Positions 1-11,427 of a DNA stretch of 64,000 bases are shown in pieces; position 1 is the stretch's first letter, and every line of letters starts with the position of its first letter. The stretch is from assembly GCA_014529385.2 (NCBI GenBank), contig CM043944.1, positions 79,007,884-79,071,883 on the forward strand, read 5' to 3'. The notes beneath the pieces were generated by a model. That model saw only the letters and a program-made list of their open reading frames with translations, had not been told where the DNA came from and did no database searches. The stretch comes from Adiantum capillus-veneris. Its lineage: Eukaryota > Streptophyta > Polypodiopsida > Polypodiales > Pteridaceae. The position numbers were made by a program, and so were the translations under genes.

Positions 1-2690
1 CGCACAACTAGCATCTGTAGAAGGTACTGCTGCCGACCGCTCCAAGAGAATGCATCAAAACTGAGGTAAAGACATAAAGTACTTGTATCCAGATCATTTC
101 CCAACTCCAAAGTGCTCCACCCGCGAGGAAAGAGTTTGAAACCTGCACCTCCGGTCATATACCACATGTCGGAAACTCCAAGCTGCTATGTCCAAAGAAT
201 GGGACAACGGAGGCTACTGAGGAATAAATTGTTCGATGATGAGGAACCAAAGAATTGCACCAACCATCATAAACAATGATGAACTGCAAAATGTATCTGA
301 AAGAACTTCATCGGAACTGAGAGTGAAACTGCTACTGATCTTTAACTGTCTGGGACACCACCTGAGAGAATATCACCCCACTCTCAGAGTGAATCGAGAA
401 TCAACATCCAACAGAATGGAACACCCATCAATACTGAGATTGCAGTTGAAACGGCAAGATCAAGAGACTCTGTACCCAAGCTCTGTAAGAGAAGAACAAT
501 GTGCTATAGAAAGCAATGAAATAGACTGTCAATCTTGTCCGCTGCACATGGAACCACTAAAACTGAAAAAAGTAGTCTGTGCAAAGTGATTCCCAAGCTG
601 GCTCCACATCCCCCTCTCAGGGAAGAACACCTGAACCATGGATAAGTGTCATAACTCTCCAACAATCTCTGCATGTGTAACTGTCCTGAAGGAAAATATA
701 CCTGTGGAACTTGGAACCAAATCTGGGAGAACCAAGAAGACTGTCTCCCCACTATGAAGAATGCTCGAGCCAACTGTAACTGGTTCCTAATCCAAGAAGG
801 ACTACTATCCACCTATGCGAAGCAACATGCCTGTCTAAGGATAAGGGAAGTAGGTGTGTCCTAAATTGTACAGTCTCCAGGGGCCAATCTGGAAGACAAA
901 ACATACGAACGATTGCTCGGATGCACTGAGAAGAGAAACCGTTACACCACAGATCCGAAAACAAGGCAACCGCCGAAATGGGTAAAGAAGAACATTCGCC
1001 AAGATACTAACTGCACCGTGGGTTGAAGCACACCATCCAAAGCCACAAGAAATGGGCAAGGAAACCAAGAACTAGAAGACACCGTGCATGTTACTCCACT
1101 GAATGGAGCACTGGAAGTCAACTGAAGATAATAACCTGGAAGCCCCCTTTGAAAGAACCCTCTGAAAGAGAAGTATCCTCAAAAGTACGTTCTGAGGTAA
1201 CAACCAACTCAACCCCACATCGGAATAGATCAAACACTGTCACTGAAAGCTCCAAAGCTAAAGCTGAGAACTCCCCCCAAGATAGGAAGCCCCCTTCCAG
1301 CTCAATTCTGGGAAAAGAGAATGAGTACCACTAGAAAGAAATTTGAGAGAACCTAGAGTAAAAGTGCTTCCTCTGTAACTGAATAGCAAAATCTAAATCT
1401 CATGGAACTCGAGAGTCAAAGAGAATGACACCATCGGTAAACTCGGACTGCTAAGAATAGGAAGACCTGAAAGGTCGTCACCTGAGGATCATGTTTGCCA
1501 AAGAAGCCGTCAGGGTCCAAAAAGAACCTAGCTACTCAAGCAAACTCCCTGAGATCAAACCAAATGTCCGCCACCTCTCTGCATCTGCAAAGATCAAACC
1601 TGTAGGTGGAATCCAAGACAACATGCCAAATTGTATACAGACTATGAAGAGCACATATACTCCCTCTGTTGTAACTTGCTTCCTTAAAATCTTGTTCAAA
1701 ACTGTCCTTTGTACTTGTGTTGAAGAGAACATACCCAAAACTGAACTTTGCAATATACACATGACACCAATATTCAAAGGGAGAGTGAAGGACCCGGCTC
1801 AGGGAACAAGCTTGTGAAGAACGCTGGGGCTGATCTATAACATGCTAGAAAGCTGGGCAAAAAGAATTGCAAGGAAAGAACCTGCTATAATAGCTAGACG
1901 TGGCCAACCCGAAAGATTGCCCCCAAGGTTGGCGCTCTTCAAAGGGATGTATGGAAGAAGCATCCAAAATGTTGCTGATTGCGGGAGTAGGAATTAGATG
2001 TCCCCACCAACTGTCGACACTACGTACAAACCTATCATCCTTAGGATCTCGACAAATCTGTTGTTGATCATCAAGGAAACCGCATAAGGTTGCAAACCTG
2101 TCCGATAAGTGGTGCTGACAAGCTCACAAGAGATTGGAAGTTGTCTCACAATTGGTACTGACAAGCTCACAAGAGGGCAAAAAAGTGAGCAAATCTGTAG
2201 GGCCACACTACCAATGGGGAAGGAGAGAACGTGGAGAAAGGAGAAGTCCATACTCCATCTAAAAACTCCTTCAACTCTTGTCATTGTCGGCTAAGGGTCT
2301 TGCACCACATGCTCCACCTCAAAAGTCAGATGATCAAACAAGAAGTGGTTCTGGAGATAGAAGTATCCCCCTCTGGTTGTCAAAGCCAACTCCAACACAT
2401 GTACAGGAACATGCATCTAAACTGTTGCATACCAGATGAACAAGAGTTTACTGAAGCCGGAAATAGAACTTCCATCCTTAGATGGACAATGAGAAAATCA
2501 AAGAACATCCTCGGCTTCTAGAAGGAAAGAGATCCCCCTCTGTCATCCATAATCCACAATCTGGTACAAAAGTGCAATTGAATCATCAACCTGCGACCCA
2601 TCAGATGGGTAGCTCCGCAGACAATTCTAAGAAAGATGTGCATTCACAAAAGGCACAACAAATCTACCAATCCATTTGCTCGAAGAAAAC
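1..2690. other. unassigned A-rich region, no gene recognised
   Basis: All six frames are closed by frequent stops; the longest open stretches (about 70-117 codons) show no motif I recognise. The plus strand is rich in A and C and reuses short words such as ACTGACAAGCTCACAAGAG, which occurs twice near 2110-2180. There is no LTR end, primer site, zinc knuckle or reverse transcriptase box. It may be old transposon sequence or the intron or flank of the transporter gene downstream. Confidence 0.4.
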
Positions 2691-2709
2691 ACAGCCATAG
2701 AAACCTGTT

Positions 2710-3397
2710 CCAGAAGTGATGGATGATGCCATTACACCGATCATTGGCAAACTTCGTTTGCAATGTTAAGGGTGTTTAGGGCACGAGGACTTCTACGTAA
2801 TGCCCTTGGGAGGTTGTGACGTCGTCGCAATCTCTTGGTACGATACGAACAATGCCATGGTTGACTCTCGGGTTGAGAAAGCGACTTTGACAAATGAAGG
2901 GCACAGAGATTGTACTTGATAAAATTCAGCTTCTTTCCTCAATTTTCTGGAGAGAACTGAATGATGATTGAAGGTCGAATATGTTTTGACCTAGATAAAG
3001 AACGCCAATATTTTCTCCACACTCATGCCGATTGCTTTTCTGAGGGCCTGCTAGGCGAGTTACCACCCGCTCGTCCTGAGGATCATACCATTGATTTGAT
3101 ACCTGGAAGCACACCACCGAACCGGCCACCTTACCGTGTGAGCCGAGCCCAGAATGAAGAGATTATGAACCAGGTGAAAGACCTATTGGAAAAGGGTCTT
3201 GTCCAGCCTATTACTTCACCGTACTGCTCTCCAGTATTGTTGGTTTTGAAGAAAGACCGATCTTGGAGAATGTGCATCAATTATAAAACTCTCAACAAAA
3301 TCACCATCAAGAATAGATTTCTGATTCCTAGGATCGATGATATTCTTGACTTCTGGATTGTCCATGTGCAGGGATATAAGAAATTGGACAATCGATG
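2710..3397 (+). pseudogene. Ty3/gypsy pol fragment (protease end and N-terminal reverse transcriptase), internally deleted
   Basis: Remnant of a chromovirus of the same family as Gypsy-1 at 48117-57682. Around 2790-2870 the translation resembles the protease C-terminus (FYVMPLGGCDVV, then a WY segment). From 2961 an open frame of 145 codons covers the start of the reverse transcriptase: the palm entry, the PPYRVSRAQNEE segment, SPYCSPVLLVLKK and the IPRIDDIL box. At about 3350 it jumps straight into sequence that in Gypsy-1 lies near 55130 (RNase H end), so the catalytic palm is deleted. It cannot encode an active enzyme. Confidence 0.85.
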
Positions 3398-3398
3398 A

Positions 3399-3795
3399 TA
3401 TCCTTTGTCAACAGATTGCCTCGATTTTGATACTAAAGTCACTGATGTCTCTTTTGAGTTTTAGGGATACTGTGAGCTGACAGTATTCTGCTGTATGACT
3501 TTATGAAGTGGAATTCCCAAACATGATACTGAGTTGTTCTTGACTTTTTTAAGTGCAGAAACTGATAGACGAAATGACTGCAGCATTTCGGTTTGAACGA
3601 TCTCGATAGACGTGATTGCAATAAGGATTAGTTAATCGGGCATCTATGAGGTCCCGAGTGGATCTAGATGCGATTGCTAAATACGTTGCCGATTAATCAT
3701 GGTCTGACATCCGAATAAATTTTTGAATGTGATTTGTCATGTGATGTCAAGTGATGTCGTGTGATGTGACTGTCGATTGTTACATGTGCTAGATG
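3399..3795 (+). other. 3' noncoding part of the gypsy remnant
   Basis: This stretch parallels Gypsy-1 at about 56641-57015, from the shared words GATACTAAAGTCACTGATG to the ATGTGCTAGATGTGTGTTCC segment. It is the untranslated tail between pol and the 3' LTR. The two copies diverge at about 3800, where the LTR-like sequence begins. Confidence 0.75.
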
Positions 3796-3799
3796 TGTG

Positions 3800-4428
3800 T
3801 TCCTAGTGGCATAGCCTTTTGGGGCAGGAGAAACACACACTGTGGCTGCTGGCTGAAATGCTGGCATGGCAGTGACGTGGCAGACATTCCCGGAAATCCG
3901 TTGTTAGGGCTGATGTGGCAGCAGCGTACGGACCCCTGCAATTTGCGGTGCCCTTCACGGCGGAAAACGCGGAAGGCTGTACGGAATGCTGACGTGGCTG
4001 GCTGGCGTGAGAAAAAGCAGAGCAAGGAACTTTCTACGCAAAGCTGGCTAAAATACGCAAGTTGCTTTAATTTACTAAGCAAGCTTGTGAGAGGATTTGC
4101 TTTATTTTTATGAGGCTTTTGATTTTGAAGCTTTTGGGGCTCTGCTTTTAGCAACCCTTGTAACCTTTATTAAGAACCCAAGGGGGCTCCCTCTGTAGAG
4201 CATATGGACGCAGAGTCTAAGAGAGAGCACCTGCGGGAGTTGTACTTTGCTTGAAGATTAATATAAAAAGAAATACCGAAAGGGGTGCCAATCTTTGAGG
4301 CCACAATACCTCTAGGCACGGAACTCCGCCGGGCCGTGTCGAATCAATTGTGAACTGTGAACTGTTTTGAAGTGAATCTCTGCTGTGTTGTGGTAGAATC
4401 TTGACTTGGAGTGTCCAAGTTTGTTACA
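3800..4428 (+). repeat. gypsy LTR (3' or solo), plus orientation
   Basis: The left limit is approximate; the right end is the LTR terminus TTACA at 4424-4428. The 5' half has repeated GACGTGGCA/GATGTGGCA words like the LTR at 60414-61011. The 3' half carries the module shared by several LTRs here: GCTTTTGGGGCTCTGCTTTT, GCATATGGACGCAGAGTCT, AGAAATACCGAAAGGGG and a TTGGAGTGTCCAAG end. No primer-binding site follows, so this is a 3' or solo LTR. Confidence 0.75.
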
Positions 4429-4431
4429 CTG
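4417..4431. repeat. LINE-1 target-site duplication, left copy
   Basis: AAGTTTGTTACACTG occurs here and again, exactly, at 11413-11427 directly after the LINE-1 poly-A tail. A 15-bp direct repeat is typical of target-primed reverse transcription. It shows LINE-1 entered at the last bases of the LTR. Confidence 0.9.
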
Positions 4432-4822
4432 AGGAAGCTCGCTGCTGCTGCCGCTCCCCCCCTCACACCTGCACTCCCCTTGCACTACCCCCCCTGTCGC
4501 TTGCTCCCCTCTTGCGCCCGCCCTCAGCCCCCGCTGCTCGTTGCCCTTCACTGCGCTGCCCGTTGCCCCCCTTTTCACTGCCCTCACCCGCTGCCCTCTC
4601 CCACGCCACGCTGCGCTTCCTGTCCCGCCCTCCCCCACCTCTCTTCACTCACAACCCCCCCCCCCTCGGCCCGCCCCCTGCTCATTTCGTTCTGCCTATT
4701 CTCACACCGAGTTCTTCTGTCGATTGGCTCTGGCAGTGCTGGTTCTTTGACAGTGCTTTCCGGGGTCCCTTTGCAAAAAAATTGCTTTACCCACTCTTTC
4801 TCCGCCACAACAGTAGACATAG

Positions 4823-6747
4823 ATGGAGGCTCAAGCTCCGCCATAGAAGGACTCCACTGAAGCCCCTTCGCCCAACCCTGCTGAGCCCACCATTCGATTT
4901 GCTCTATCACCGAGAGAGCAAGCGAGCCTAGCCGCAGAGGTAGAGCGCCTGCAGGCGACTTCTGTCATCTACAAGATTCTCGGCACCAGACCCAGCAGAG
5001 GAGAGCTGCGTGATCTTCTCTAGGCCCGCCTTCTCGCCGAGGTGGGCAAGATCTTGGACGTTCAGATCCTCGGACGAGGCTACTACCAGATCGAGTCCGA
5101 GACCCTCGAGATGGCGTCCAAGGTCATCGCCATGAGTCCATTGACCATCCGAGCAGCTCGAGCCCACTTTCGACAGTGGAGACACGGTTTTGACCCTGCT
5201 TCAGATGTTTTGGTAGAGGAGGCAGACATCCCCATCTCCGTCTGTTTTCCTGGTTTGCGGAGGGAGTACCTACCACTTTTTTCCAGGATAGGCTCAGCGA
5301 TTGGGACTGTCTTGGAGACACCTTGCACGACAGTCTCAGTAGCTGCCAAGGGGGCCGACATTCCCTGAGTTCACGTTCTGGTTAGGGACACTCACTCTCT
5401 CCCGAAGGTCATTCTTCTGCCTCGGGTGAGTGGGGGTTGGTTTAGACAGAGCATGGAGTATTGGGGCCTCCCGAACTAGTGCTTCATTTGTCTACAGATG
5501 GGCCATCTTGCGAAGGCATGTCCACGGAGGAGGCCTTGACCTACACCACAGACTCAGCCCCAGCCTGCAAGGGTTGGCCAGCACCACAGGTAGAGACACA
5601 GAGCACACATGCAGAGCCACCCTTCGAGCTTGGGGCTCCAGCGGAGGAGGGATGGCAGCAGGTTCGTGGTTGATGACGGCAGGGGCCACAACGACAGCCT
5701 GACACTCAGAGTGGTCCTCGAGTGATCCACAGGCGCCTGCCTAGCAGCAGTGGGTTCCCACGGGGAACCGTTTCGGTCCTCTTGAGCAGGATGAGGTCCC
5801 TGCTCCAGCCCCCACCTCAGCTTCACCCTCGACAGACCCTCCCCCCCCCCCAGAGTTCCCCTCCTCCTCATCATCCCCTCCCCCCCCCCCCGCGCCTCCT
5901 GCTCCCGGCGCCTCTTCCCCTCGCCCCTCTATCTCTACCGCTCCCCCCCGCCCTTCTTCTCCCCCTCTGCCCCCTGGTCCTACACCCCCCCTCCCGCTCC
6001 AGTTCCACAGTCGACCCAGGGGGCAGGGCCATCTCCGGCTGCTAGGAGATCTCTTGGCAGCGTCTTTGCCACGAGTCGCTTGGCGAGAGAGGGACAACCT
6101 TTCTTGCGACCCCCTCTACAGGTACATACGCTCCCTGTGTAGCAGTCCCTCGTGGTCTGACGAGCTTTGACATTCGGCACCGATGTGACTTCTTTGACTA
6201 CGACTTTACACGTTTTCTCGGCGATACCTCAGCAGACCATGAGACAGCCTGCTTCAGGGTTCATGTTCTGCTCCTTGCAGCTAGGCGGATAGAGGCCTTG
6301 GACTCAGCGGTTGGCTTCTCTTTTCCCCTCTGCGGCAGGGACCAGATTGTGTGGACTCTCGACTCAGTGTTGGAGTGGTTGCATACACAGGTCCTAGAGT
6401 TCTCTCACCACATGGGAGACCTAGGAGTTATAGACATGCTTCAGACTTTGTGGCCATTGGCCAAGTTTGCGGTGACCCCTCCAGATACAGCAAGATGTAG
6501 ACACATTGTGGTTCACTTCTTTGCTGATACGCAGTGCTTGCCATGCTATGTACACATTCATGAGGACTCCTGGACAGAGGAGGTTGCTTTACGTACGGCT
6601 CACTCTACTTGGGCTTGGGCCAGACACTCGTTGCAGTCACGCCTATCTAGAGGACGCTCGGATGCGGATTACTCCCCATCCAAGCCAACCTCGAAGATAG
6701 CATGTTTAGCTGCTGCGCCAGCATCTGTTCTCTCTCGCTCCCCATGA
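4823..6747 (+). pseudogene. LINE-1 ORF1 (RNA-binding protein), broken
   Basis: The start ATG at 4823 (MEAQAP) matches the LINE-2 start MEAHVP. The early part is helical and charged, followed by a conserved globular region (GKILDVQILGRGYYQIESE, then FPGLRREYLP) resembling the N-terminal domain of plant LINE ORF1 proteins. A CCHC knuckle (CFICLQMGHLAKACP) follows near 5480-5525, then a proline-rich linker encoded by C runs at 5840-6000, then a conserved C-terminal domain of about 210 residues ending SLSRSP-like at 6747. In-frame stops (codon 8 and near 5022) and frameshifts break it. Family role: binds the element RNA to form the transposition particle. Confidence 0.8.
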
Positions 6748-7208
6748 GGATCGTCTCATGGAACGTGCAGGGACTTGGTGGGCCCCAGTTTCAGCGTTAG
6801 CGGGGCGACTGCGTCAGGAGCTTCAACGCTGCCTTGTGGGAGGAGAGATTGATCTCCTTATGCTACAGGAGCATCATCTGTGTGTGAGCCGCATTAGACG
6901 TTGTGGTCAGCTCTTGCGTGGACGATATGATACTTTTTGGTCAGCTGCTTTTGGACCTGTAGGCATCCAGGGTGGGGTTTGTATGACTATTGCGGATTCT
7001 TTGCAGCAGGCCATTGTGGGCAGAGGGATTATTGTGCCAGGCAGGGCTCAATGGATCACTATGCAGGTTCAGGGTTGCCTTGTGGGCTTCTTGAACATAT
7101 ATGCGCCCAATGTGGCGAGTGCACGAGCAGAGTTTTGGTCACAGATTGTTGAGTCTCTTCCGTAGGTAGAACATTGGTGCATAGGGGGTGACTTCAACAT
7201 GTTGGAGG

Positions 7209-7256
7209 ACCCTTCTGACAGGATTGGCTACCACCCTTCTGACAGGATTGGTGGTA
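7209..7256 (+). repeat. 24-bp tandem duplication in LINE-1 endonuclease region
   Basis: ACCCTTCTGACAGGATTGG occurs at 7209-7227 and 7233-7251, a period of 24 bp (eight codons, in frame). LINE-2 has a single copy at the matching site near 20265, so the duplication is private to LINE-1. Confidence 0.85.
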
Positions 7257-8268
7257 GCCATGCTACTGTGCATGGAGTTGAGCTGGCAGCTTGGCAGAGG
7301 TTATGTATGACTCTGAGGGTCTCGGATGTGTGGCAGCACTCTAGTTTTGTGAGGCCCCCAGACAGCTTGGCCTTCTCTCGTTCGGACCGCAGAGTGGGAG
7401 GAGTGAATCTATCGCGGATAGATCGCTTCTACGCTAGTGACGATTTCAGTGACTTGGGTGGGACAGTTGACATTCTGGCAGGGACTTCCTTCTTGGACCA
7501 TGCACAAGTGATCCTCACAGTGGCAGACAGACAGAGGAGGGGGAGCACGATGCTTCCCATCCCTCAAGAGGGTCTTGCTGGACTTTGCACACAGAGAGCG
7601 AGTAGAGGCTCTCTGGACAGAGAGCTTGGACATGCAGGATTCTCCTGCTGACAGAGTGGCCTCAGGACTAGCTCAGATTAGTCGTTTCTTTCTCCAGAAG
7701 TCTTTGGCTCGCTTGGCTGCAGCGAGAGGAGGAGCAGCGTCTCAGACAGGGTGTTGCTTCCTTGCAGAGGATGCAAGAGTAGCATCTATACAGTCCTTGG
7801 TTGGAGGAGCAGCTACACAAGGCTCGCGAGGAGCTTGTTAGCACAGAGGAGCGGCGCCATGAGTTTGCTTTCCATTGACAGGTATCTCAATGGACACAGA
7901 TGGGTGATAGAGTGACTGGTGCTTTCTTCGAGGCAGTGGGACCTTGACATACGCATGCCAAGGTCAGTCAGTTGATGAGGCCCGACGGGTTAGTTGCTTC
8001 TGAGCCAGAGGACATGCGTGCAGTTTCTACTGACTTTTACTGAGAGTTACTGTCTGTAGAGCCTCAGTCGGAGCGTCATGATGCATGCAGGGAGCAGGTG
8101 TGGACACAAATGCCTTGCCTTGTGACTGAGGAGATGCGTCAGAGGCTTGAGCTGCCACTTCAGCTTGAGGAGTTGCACACGGTTCTTAGTGCACTCCCCC
8201 GTGGTAGCTGTCCAGGTGAGGATGGCTTGACACCCAGTTTTTTCTTGGAGTACTGGGACTTGCTTGGC

Positions 8269-8448
8269 CCAGATCTCTATAGTGCTTTTCAGTACATCTT
8301 GCACGCAGGAGAGATGCCTGACAGCATGAGTGAGGGTCTGATCTACCTCATTCCCAAGCCAGATCTCTATAGTGCTTTTCAGTACATCTTGCACGCAGGA
8401 GAGATGCCTGACAGCATGAGTGAGGGTCTGATCTACCTCATTCCCAAG
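8269..8448 (+). repeat. perfect 90-bp tandem duplication in LINE-1 reverse transcriptase
   Basis: 8269-8358 and 8359-8448 are identical 90-bp copies encoding the same 30 residues (PDLYSAFQYILHAGE through LIYLIPK), in frame. LINE-2 has a single copy near 19490-19570. The lack of divergence suggests a recent event or an assembly artefact. Confidence 0.95.
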
Positions 8449-10483
8449 GAGGGTGGCTCCTTGGATGAGATTTGACAGTGGCGCCCCATCACCATCCTCA
8501 ACTCAGCCTACAAAATTCTTGCCAAGGCTCTGAGTTTGAGGATCCAACCACTTCTAGAGAGTCTTATACATGGGATTGAGACAGGTTTTGTGAAGGAGCG
8601 CAGTATCCTTGACAACATCTTTACTTTTTGGGAGGCTTCTGCTCTTGCGCGGCTCCGTGGTGAGGATCTGGTGATTCTTCTTCTCGATTTTGAGAAGGCC
8701 TACGACAGAGTTGATTGGGACTTTCTAGAGGGCACTCTACGCAGGATGGGCTTCTCAGATGCTTGGATCAGAGGGGTGTCAGCTTTCTACAGACGAGCAC
8801 ACAGTCAGGTACGTTTGTGAGGAGGTAGAGGTGATCGTTTCATGCTCCCACGTTCGTTCAGACAGGGCTGCCCTCTTGCCCCCTTCCTCTTTCTGTTCTA
8901 TGCTGAGGCGATGAGCAGGTTTTTGGTGTCGCAGTAGGTTGGTTTACGGGGCTTAGCACTCCCTATTCGGGGAGATGAGCTACTGCACGCTGAGTTTGCT
9001 GATGACTCAGCCTTGTACTTGGATGGCCAGGAAGCCAACCTTCACAGGTGTGAGCAGGATCTTGACACCTTCTGTTGTGCATCTGGGCACTGATCAACTG
9101 GAGAAAGACAGTGGCTTTCTCGGTTGGTAGTGCTCCTGTGCCCGACTGGATGCCAGGCGAGGGTTTCAGGTGGATTCCCCCAGGGATTGTAGTTCGGTAC
9201 TTGGGCTGTCAGGTTGGTTTGGACTTGTCTCCCTAGTAGTAGATTGCTCCCCTCCTCCTGTCTATCAGGAGGAAGCTGTTACATTGGAGCTCCTCATGAC
9301 TTTCTTTGGCTGACAGAGTTGTAGTGGCCAACAAGGTGCTGTTGGCTACTATGTGGTACATCACTTCTTGCTGGATCTTCTCGAGTTCTTGTATCAGCCA
9401 AGTAGAGCGGCTAATTAGGAATTTCCTTTGGTCAGGGTGAGACACTCTGACAGCCCGGGCGAAGGTGGCTTGGCAGCAGGTCATCATTCTTCCTTGTTTC
9501 CCAGGGAGGGCTTGGGATCATAGACCCATCACAGTAGAGCAGAGCCCTTCTTGGGAAGTTCATCGTCCGAGGTCTTCTTCCAGGTGAGGAGCCCTGTAAG
9601 GAGTTCTTGTTACAGCGGCTTTGTGCTAGGGTGCCTCAGGCAGGAGGCCCCTGGCAACCTTCGACCAGATGGATCTTCACAGAGATGCGTAGAGTTGGTT
9701 TGAGCAGGAGACTGGAGGATCGGTTCGCTGTGGGGTTGCTACGATCTTGGGAGCACTTGCGGCGAGGCCTGGAGTAGCGTTAGCCTACTTGCACGGAGGA
9801 GCGCCTGCGACAGCCCCTTGTTTGGAACCCCATGGTTAGCACTCAGAGAGGTCACTTGGTTGGTAATCGGCCTCATGTTCCGTGGGGTTCCATGGCAGCG
9901 GGTCCAACACGCTCTTTAGGTGACTGGTTACAGTTTTCAGGCTTGTCAAAGGAGCTACAAGACTTTCAGCTTACAGGGCATGAGAGGGGTGCAGAGCATG
10001 TGCCAGGACATCTCACAGGCAGTACCAGCTGAGTGGCTCACGCCTCTCGAGTCAGCAGCGCCCATATGGATGGGAGCCTTCACGCGACCGGAGGTTCTCA
10101 TCTCTGTTAGGGCTTGCTCAGAGACTGTTCCCTCCCTGTTTTTCGAGCTACGGGGTGAGGACGCTTACAGCGAGTTGCAGTAGAGGCCTCGCAGGTGGCA
10201 GAGTGCTGTTTTCAGAGGATCCGAGTCGTGGGCATATGTGGGAGGACCTGTGTCATCGATCCTGACCCAGCTGCTCTTGCGACTGGACACTGGAGACTGT
10301 GGGCTTGGGAGTGCTGTCCACTGGCACGAGTACAGTGGGATCCTGGAGAGTGGCTTTGGAGGGACCCCTTCTCTTCTGGAGACCACCCAGGTGTCCCTTT
10401 ATTTCAGTACACTGTTCGACTGGGACGTCACATATTGGCAGCACAGAGAGAGGCTCGCCCTGCTGCAGCACCTCATTGGCAGG

Positions 10484-10595
10484 AGGAGGGTCTCACAACT
10501 GAGTTCTTGGTAGCTTTTTGGGAGAGGTTGTGGGACTCGAGGAGGGTCTCACAACTGAGTTCTTGGTAGCTTTTTGGGAGAGGTTGTGGGACTCC
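10484..10595 (+). repeat. 56-bp tandem duplication in LINE-1 ORF2
   Basis: The segment beginning AGGAGGGTCTCACAACTGAG occurs at 10484-10539 and again at 10540-10595. The period of 56 bp is not a multiple of three, so it adds a frameshift before the zinc-binding domain. LINE-2 has one copy near 17330-17390. Confidence 0.9.
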
Positions 10596-11412
10596 AGACT
10601 GCCGAGGCGAGTCACTTTGTTTCAGTGGCTGGTCGCACACAGAGCTACAACAGTAGGGAGTTGGTTGGTGCATAGTGGCCTCTCGTCCGCATGCACAGCT
10701 TGTGACCATCTTGTGGAGAGTCAGTGTCCCTGTCTTTGGGATTGTCCCTTGGCACAGCAGGTGTGGCTTCGTGTTCTTCGGCTGATGCCCGCTCTTTCCA
10801 CGGCTCGGCAGTACACTTGGGGGGCAGCTGCTTGGTCCACTCTCACGGGCCCGGCACTTCAGTTTGAGCTATCATCCACCAGCAGGATGATAGTGATGCA
10901 GGGGGGGGGGGCGACCTACACTCCAGCCTGCCACAGAGCTTACTCCACAGGAGTGGTGCAGTGAGAGAGAGGTGTGTTGGGAGCTCATCAGTGGCCTGAC
11001 ACTCTGGTTCATCTGGCGGGCCCGTTGCTTCCGCATCTTCGAGGCTCGCCCTGTACCACCAGCAGAGACTGTTCGGGATCTTTGGTTTGAGCTGGTTCAT
11101 ACTCTCAGAGGACAGTTCAGGAGACTCCAAGGCAGTTCCGACCGCATGCGGGAGCGCAGAGAGGCTTTCCTTCGACTTTGGCGTCCTGGGCCATTTTTCA
11201 CCATGGTCCAGGGTGTGCTCAGATGGCACTACCGTCCACCTGTGTGGCTCTTCCCTCCTCCCATCCCCTGATCTAGCCTCACTGTACATATGTTGTTTTT
11301 TCATTGGGAGAGTCTCCCCATCATGATTGTTGTAGTCCTCTCTTGTAGAGGAGGTTGTAGCCCTATGGGCAGTTTCATTAACTAATAGAAGGATCTTTTT
11401 CTCGGAAAAAAA

Positions 11413-11427
11413 AAGTTTGTTACACTG
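11413..11427. repeat. LINE-1 target-site duplication, right copy
   Basis: Second copy of AAGTTTGTTACACTG, exact match to 4417-4431. It closes LINE-1, and the pre-insertion sequence continues from 11428. Confidence 0.9.

Larger units (their letters stand above)
6744..11271 (+). pseudogene. LINE-1 ORF2 (endonuclease-reverse transcriptase), broken
   Basis: The ATG at 6744-6746 overlaps the ORF1 stop TGA at 6745-6747. Order: apurinic-type endonuclease beginning RIVSWNVQGLG (6747), with GGDFNMLEDPSDR near 7185-7220; reverse transcriptase with GSCPGEDGLTP (8210), LLLDFEKAYDRVDWDFLEG (8685) and catalytic FADDSALYL (about 8994); C-terminal zinc-binding domain (CTACDHLVES..CLWDCPLA, about 10700); final conserved block ending near 11271. 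Frameshifts, stops and three private tandem duplications interrupt it. Family role: nicks target DNA and primes cDNA synthesis there. Confidence 0.85.
4432..11412 (+). mobile_element. LINE-1: full-length L1-type retrotransposon, decayed
   Basis: A non-LTR retrotransposon of about 7.0 kb bounded by a 15-bp target duplication. It has a C-rich 5' UTR, ORF1 (4823-6747), ORF2 (6744-11271), a short 3' UTR ending TTAACTAATAGAAGGATC and a run of A at 11406-11414. ORF1 carries a CCHC knuckle. ORF2 has endonuclease, reverse transcriptase and a C-terminal zinc-binding domain. Both frames contain stops and frameshifts, so this copy is inactive. Two relatives, LINE-2 and LINE-3, lie on the minus strand between 14268 and 30782. 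Confidence 0.9.

Noticed and set aside
3793-4154. Open frames of 106-121 codons on both strands
   Set aside because: They lie inside an LTR and do not match any protein pattern; LTRs are noncoding.
4401-4931. Plus-strand frames of 149-176 codons, rich in Pro, Ser and Leu
   Set aside because: They cross the LTR/LINE-1 boundary and come from the C-rich LINE 5' UTR; composition only, no conserved motif.
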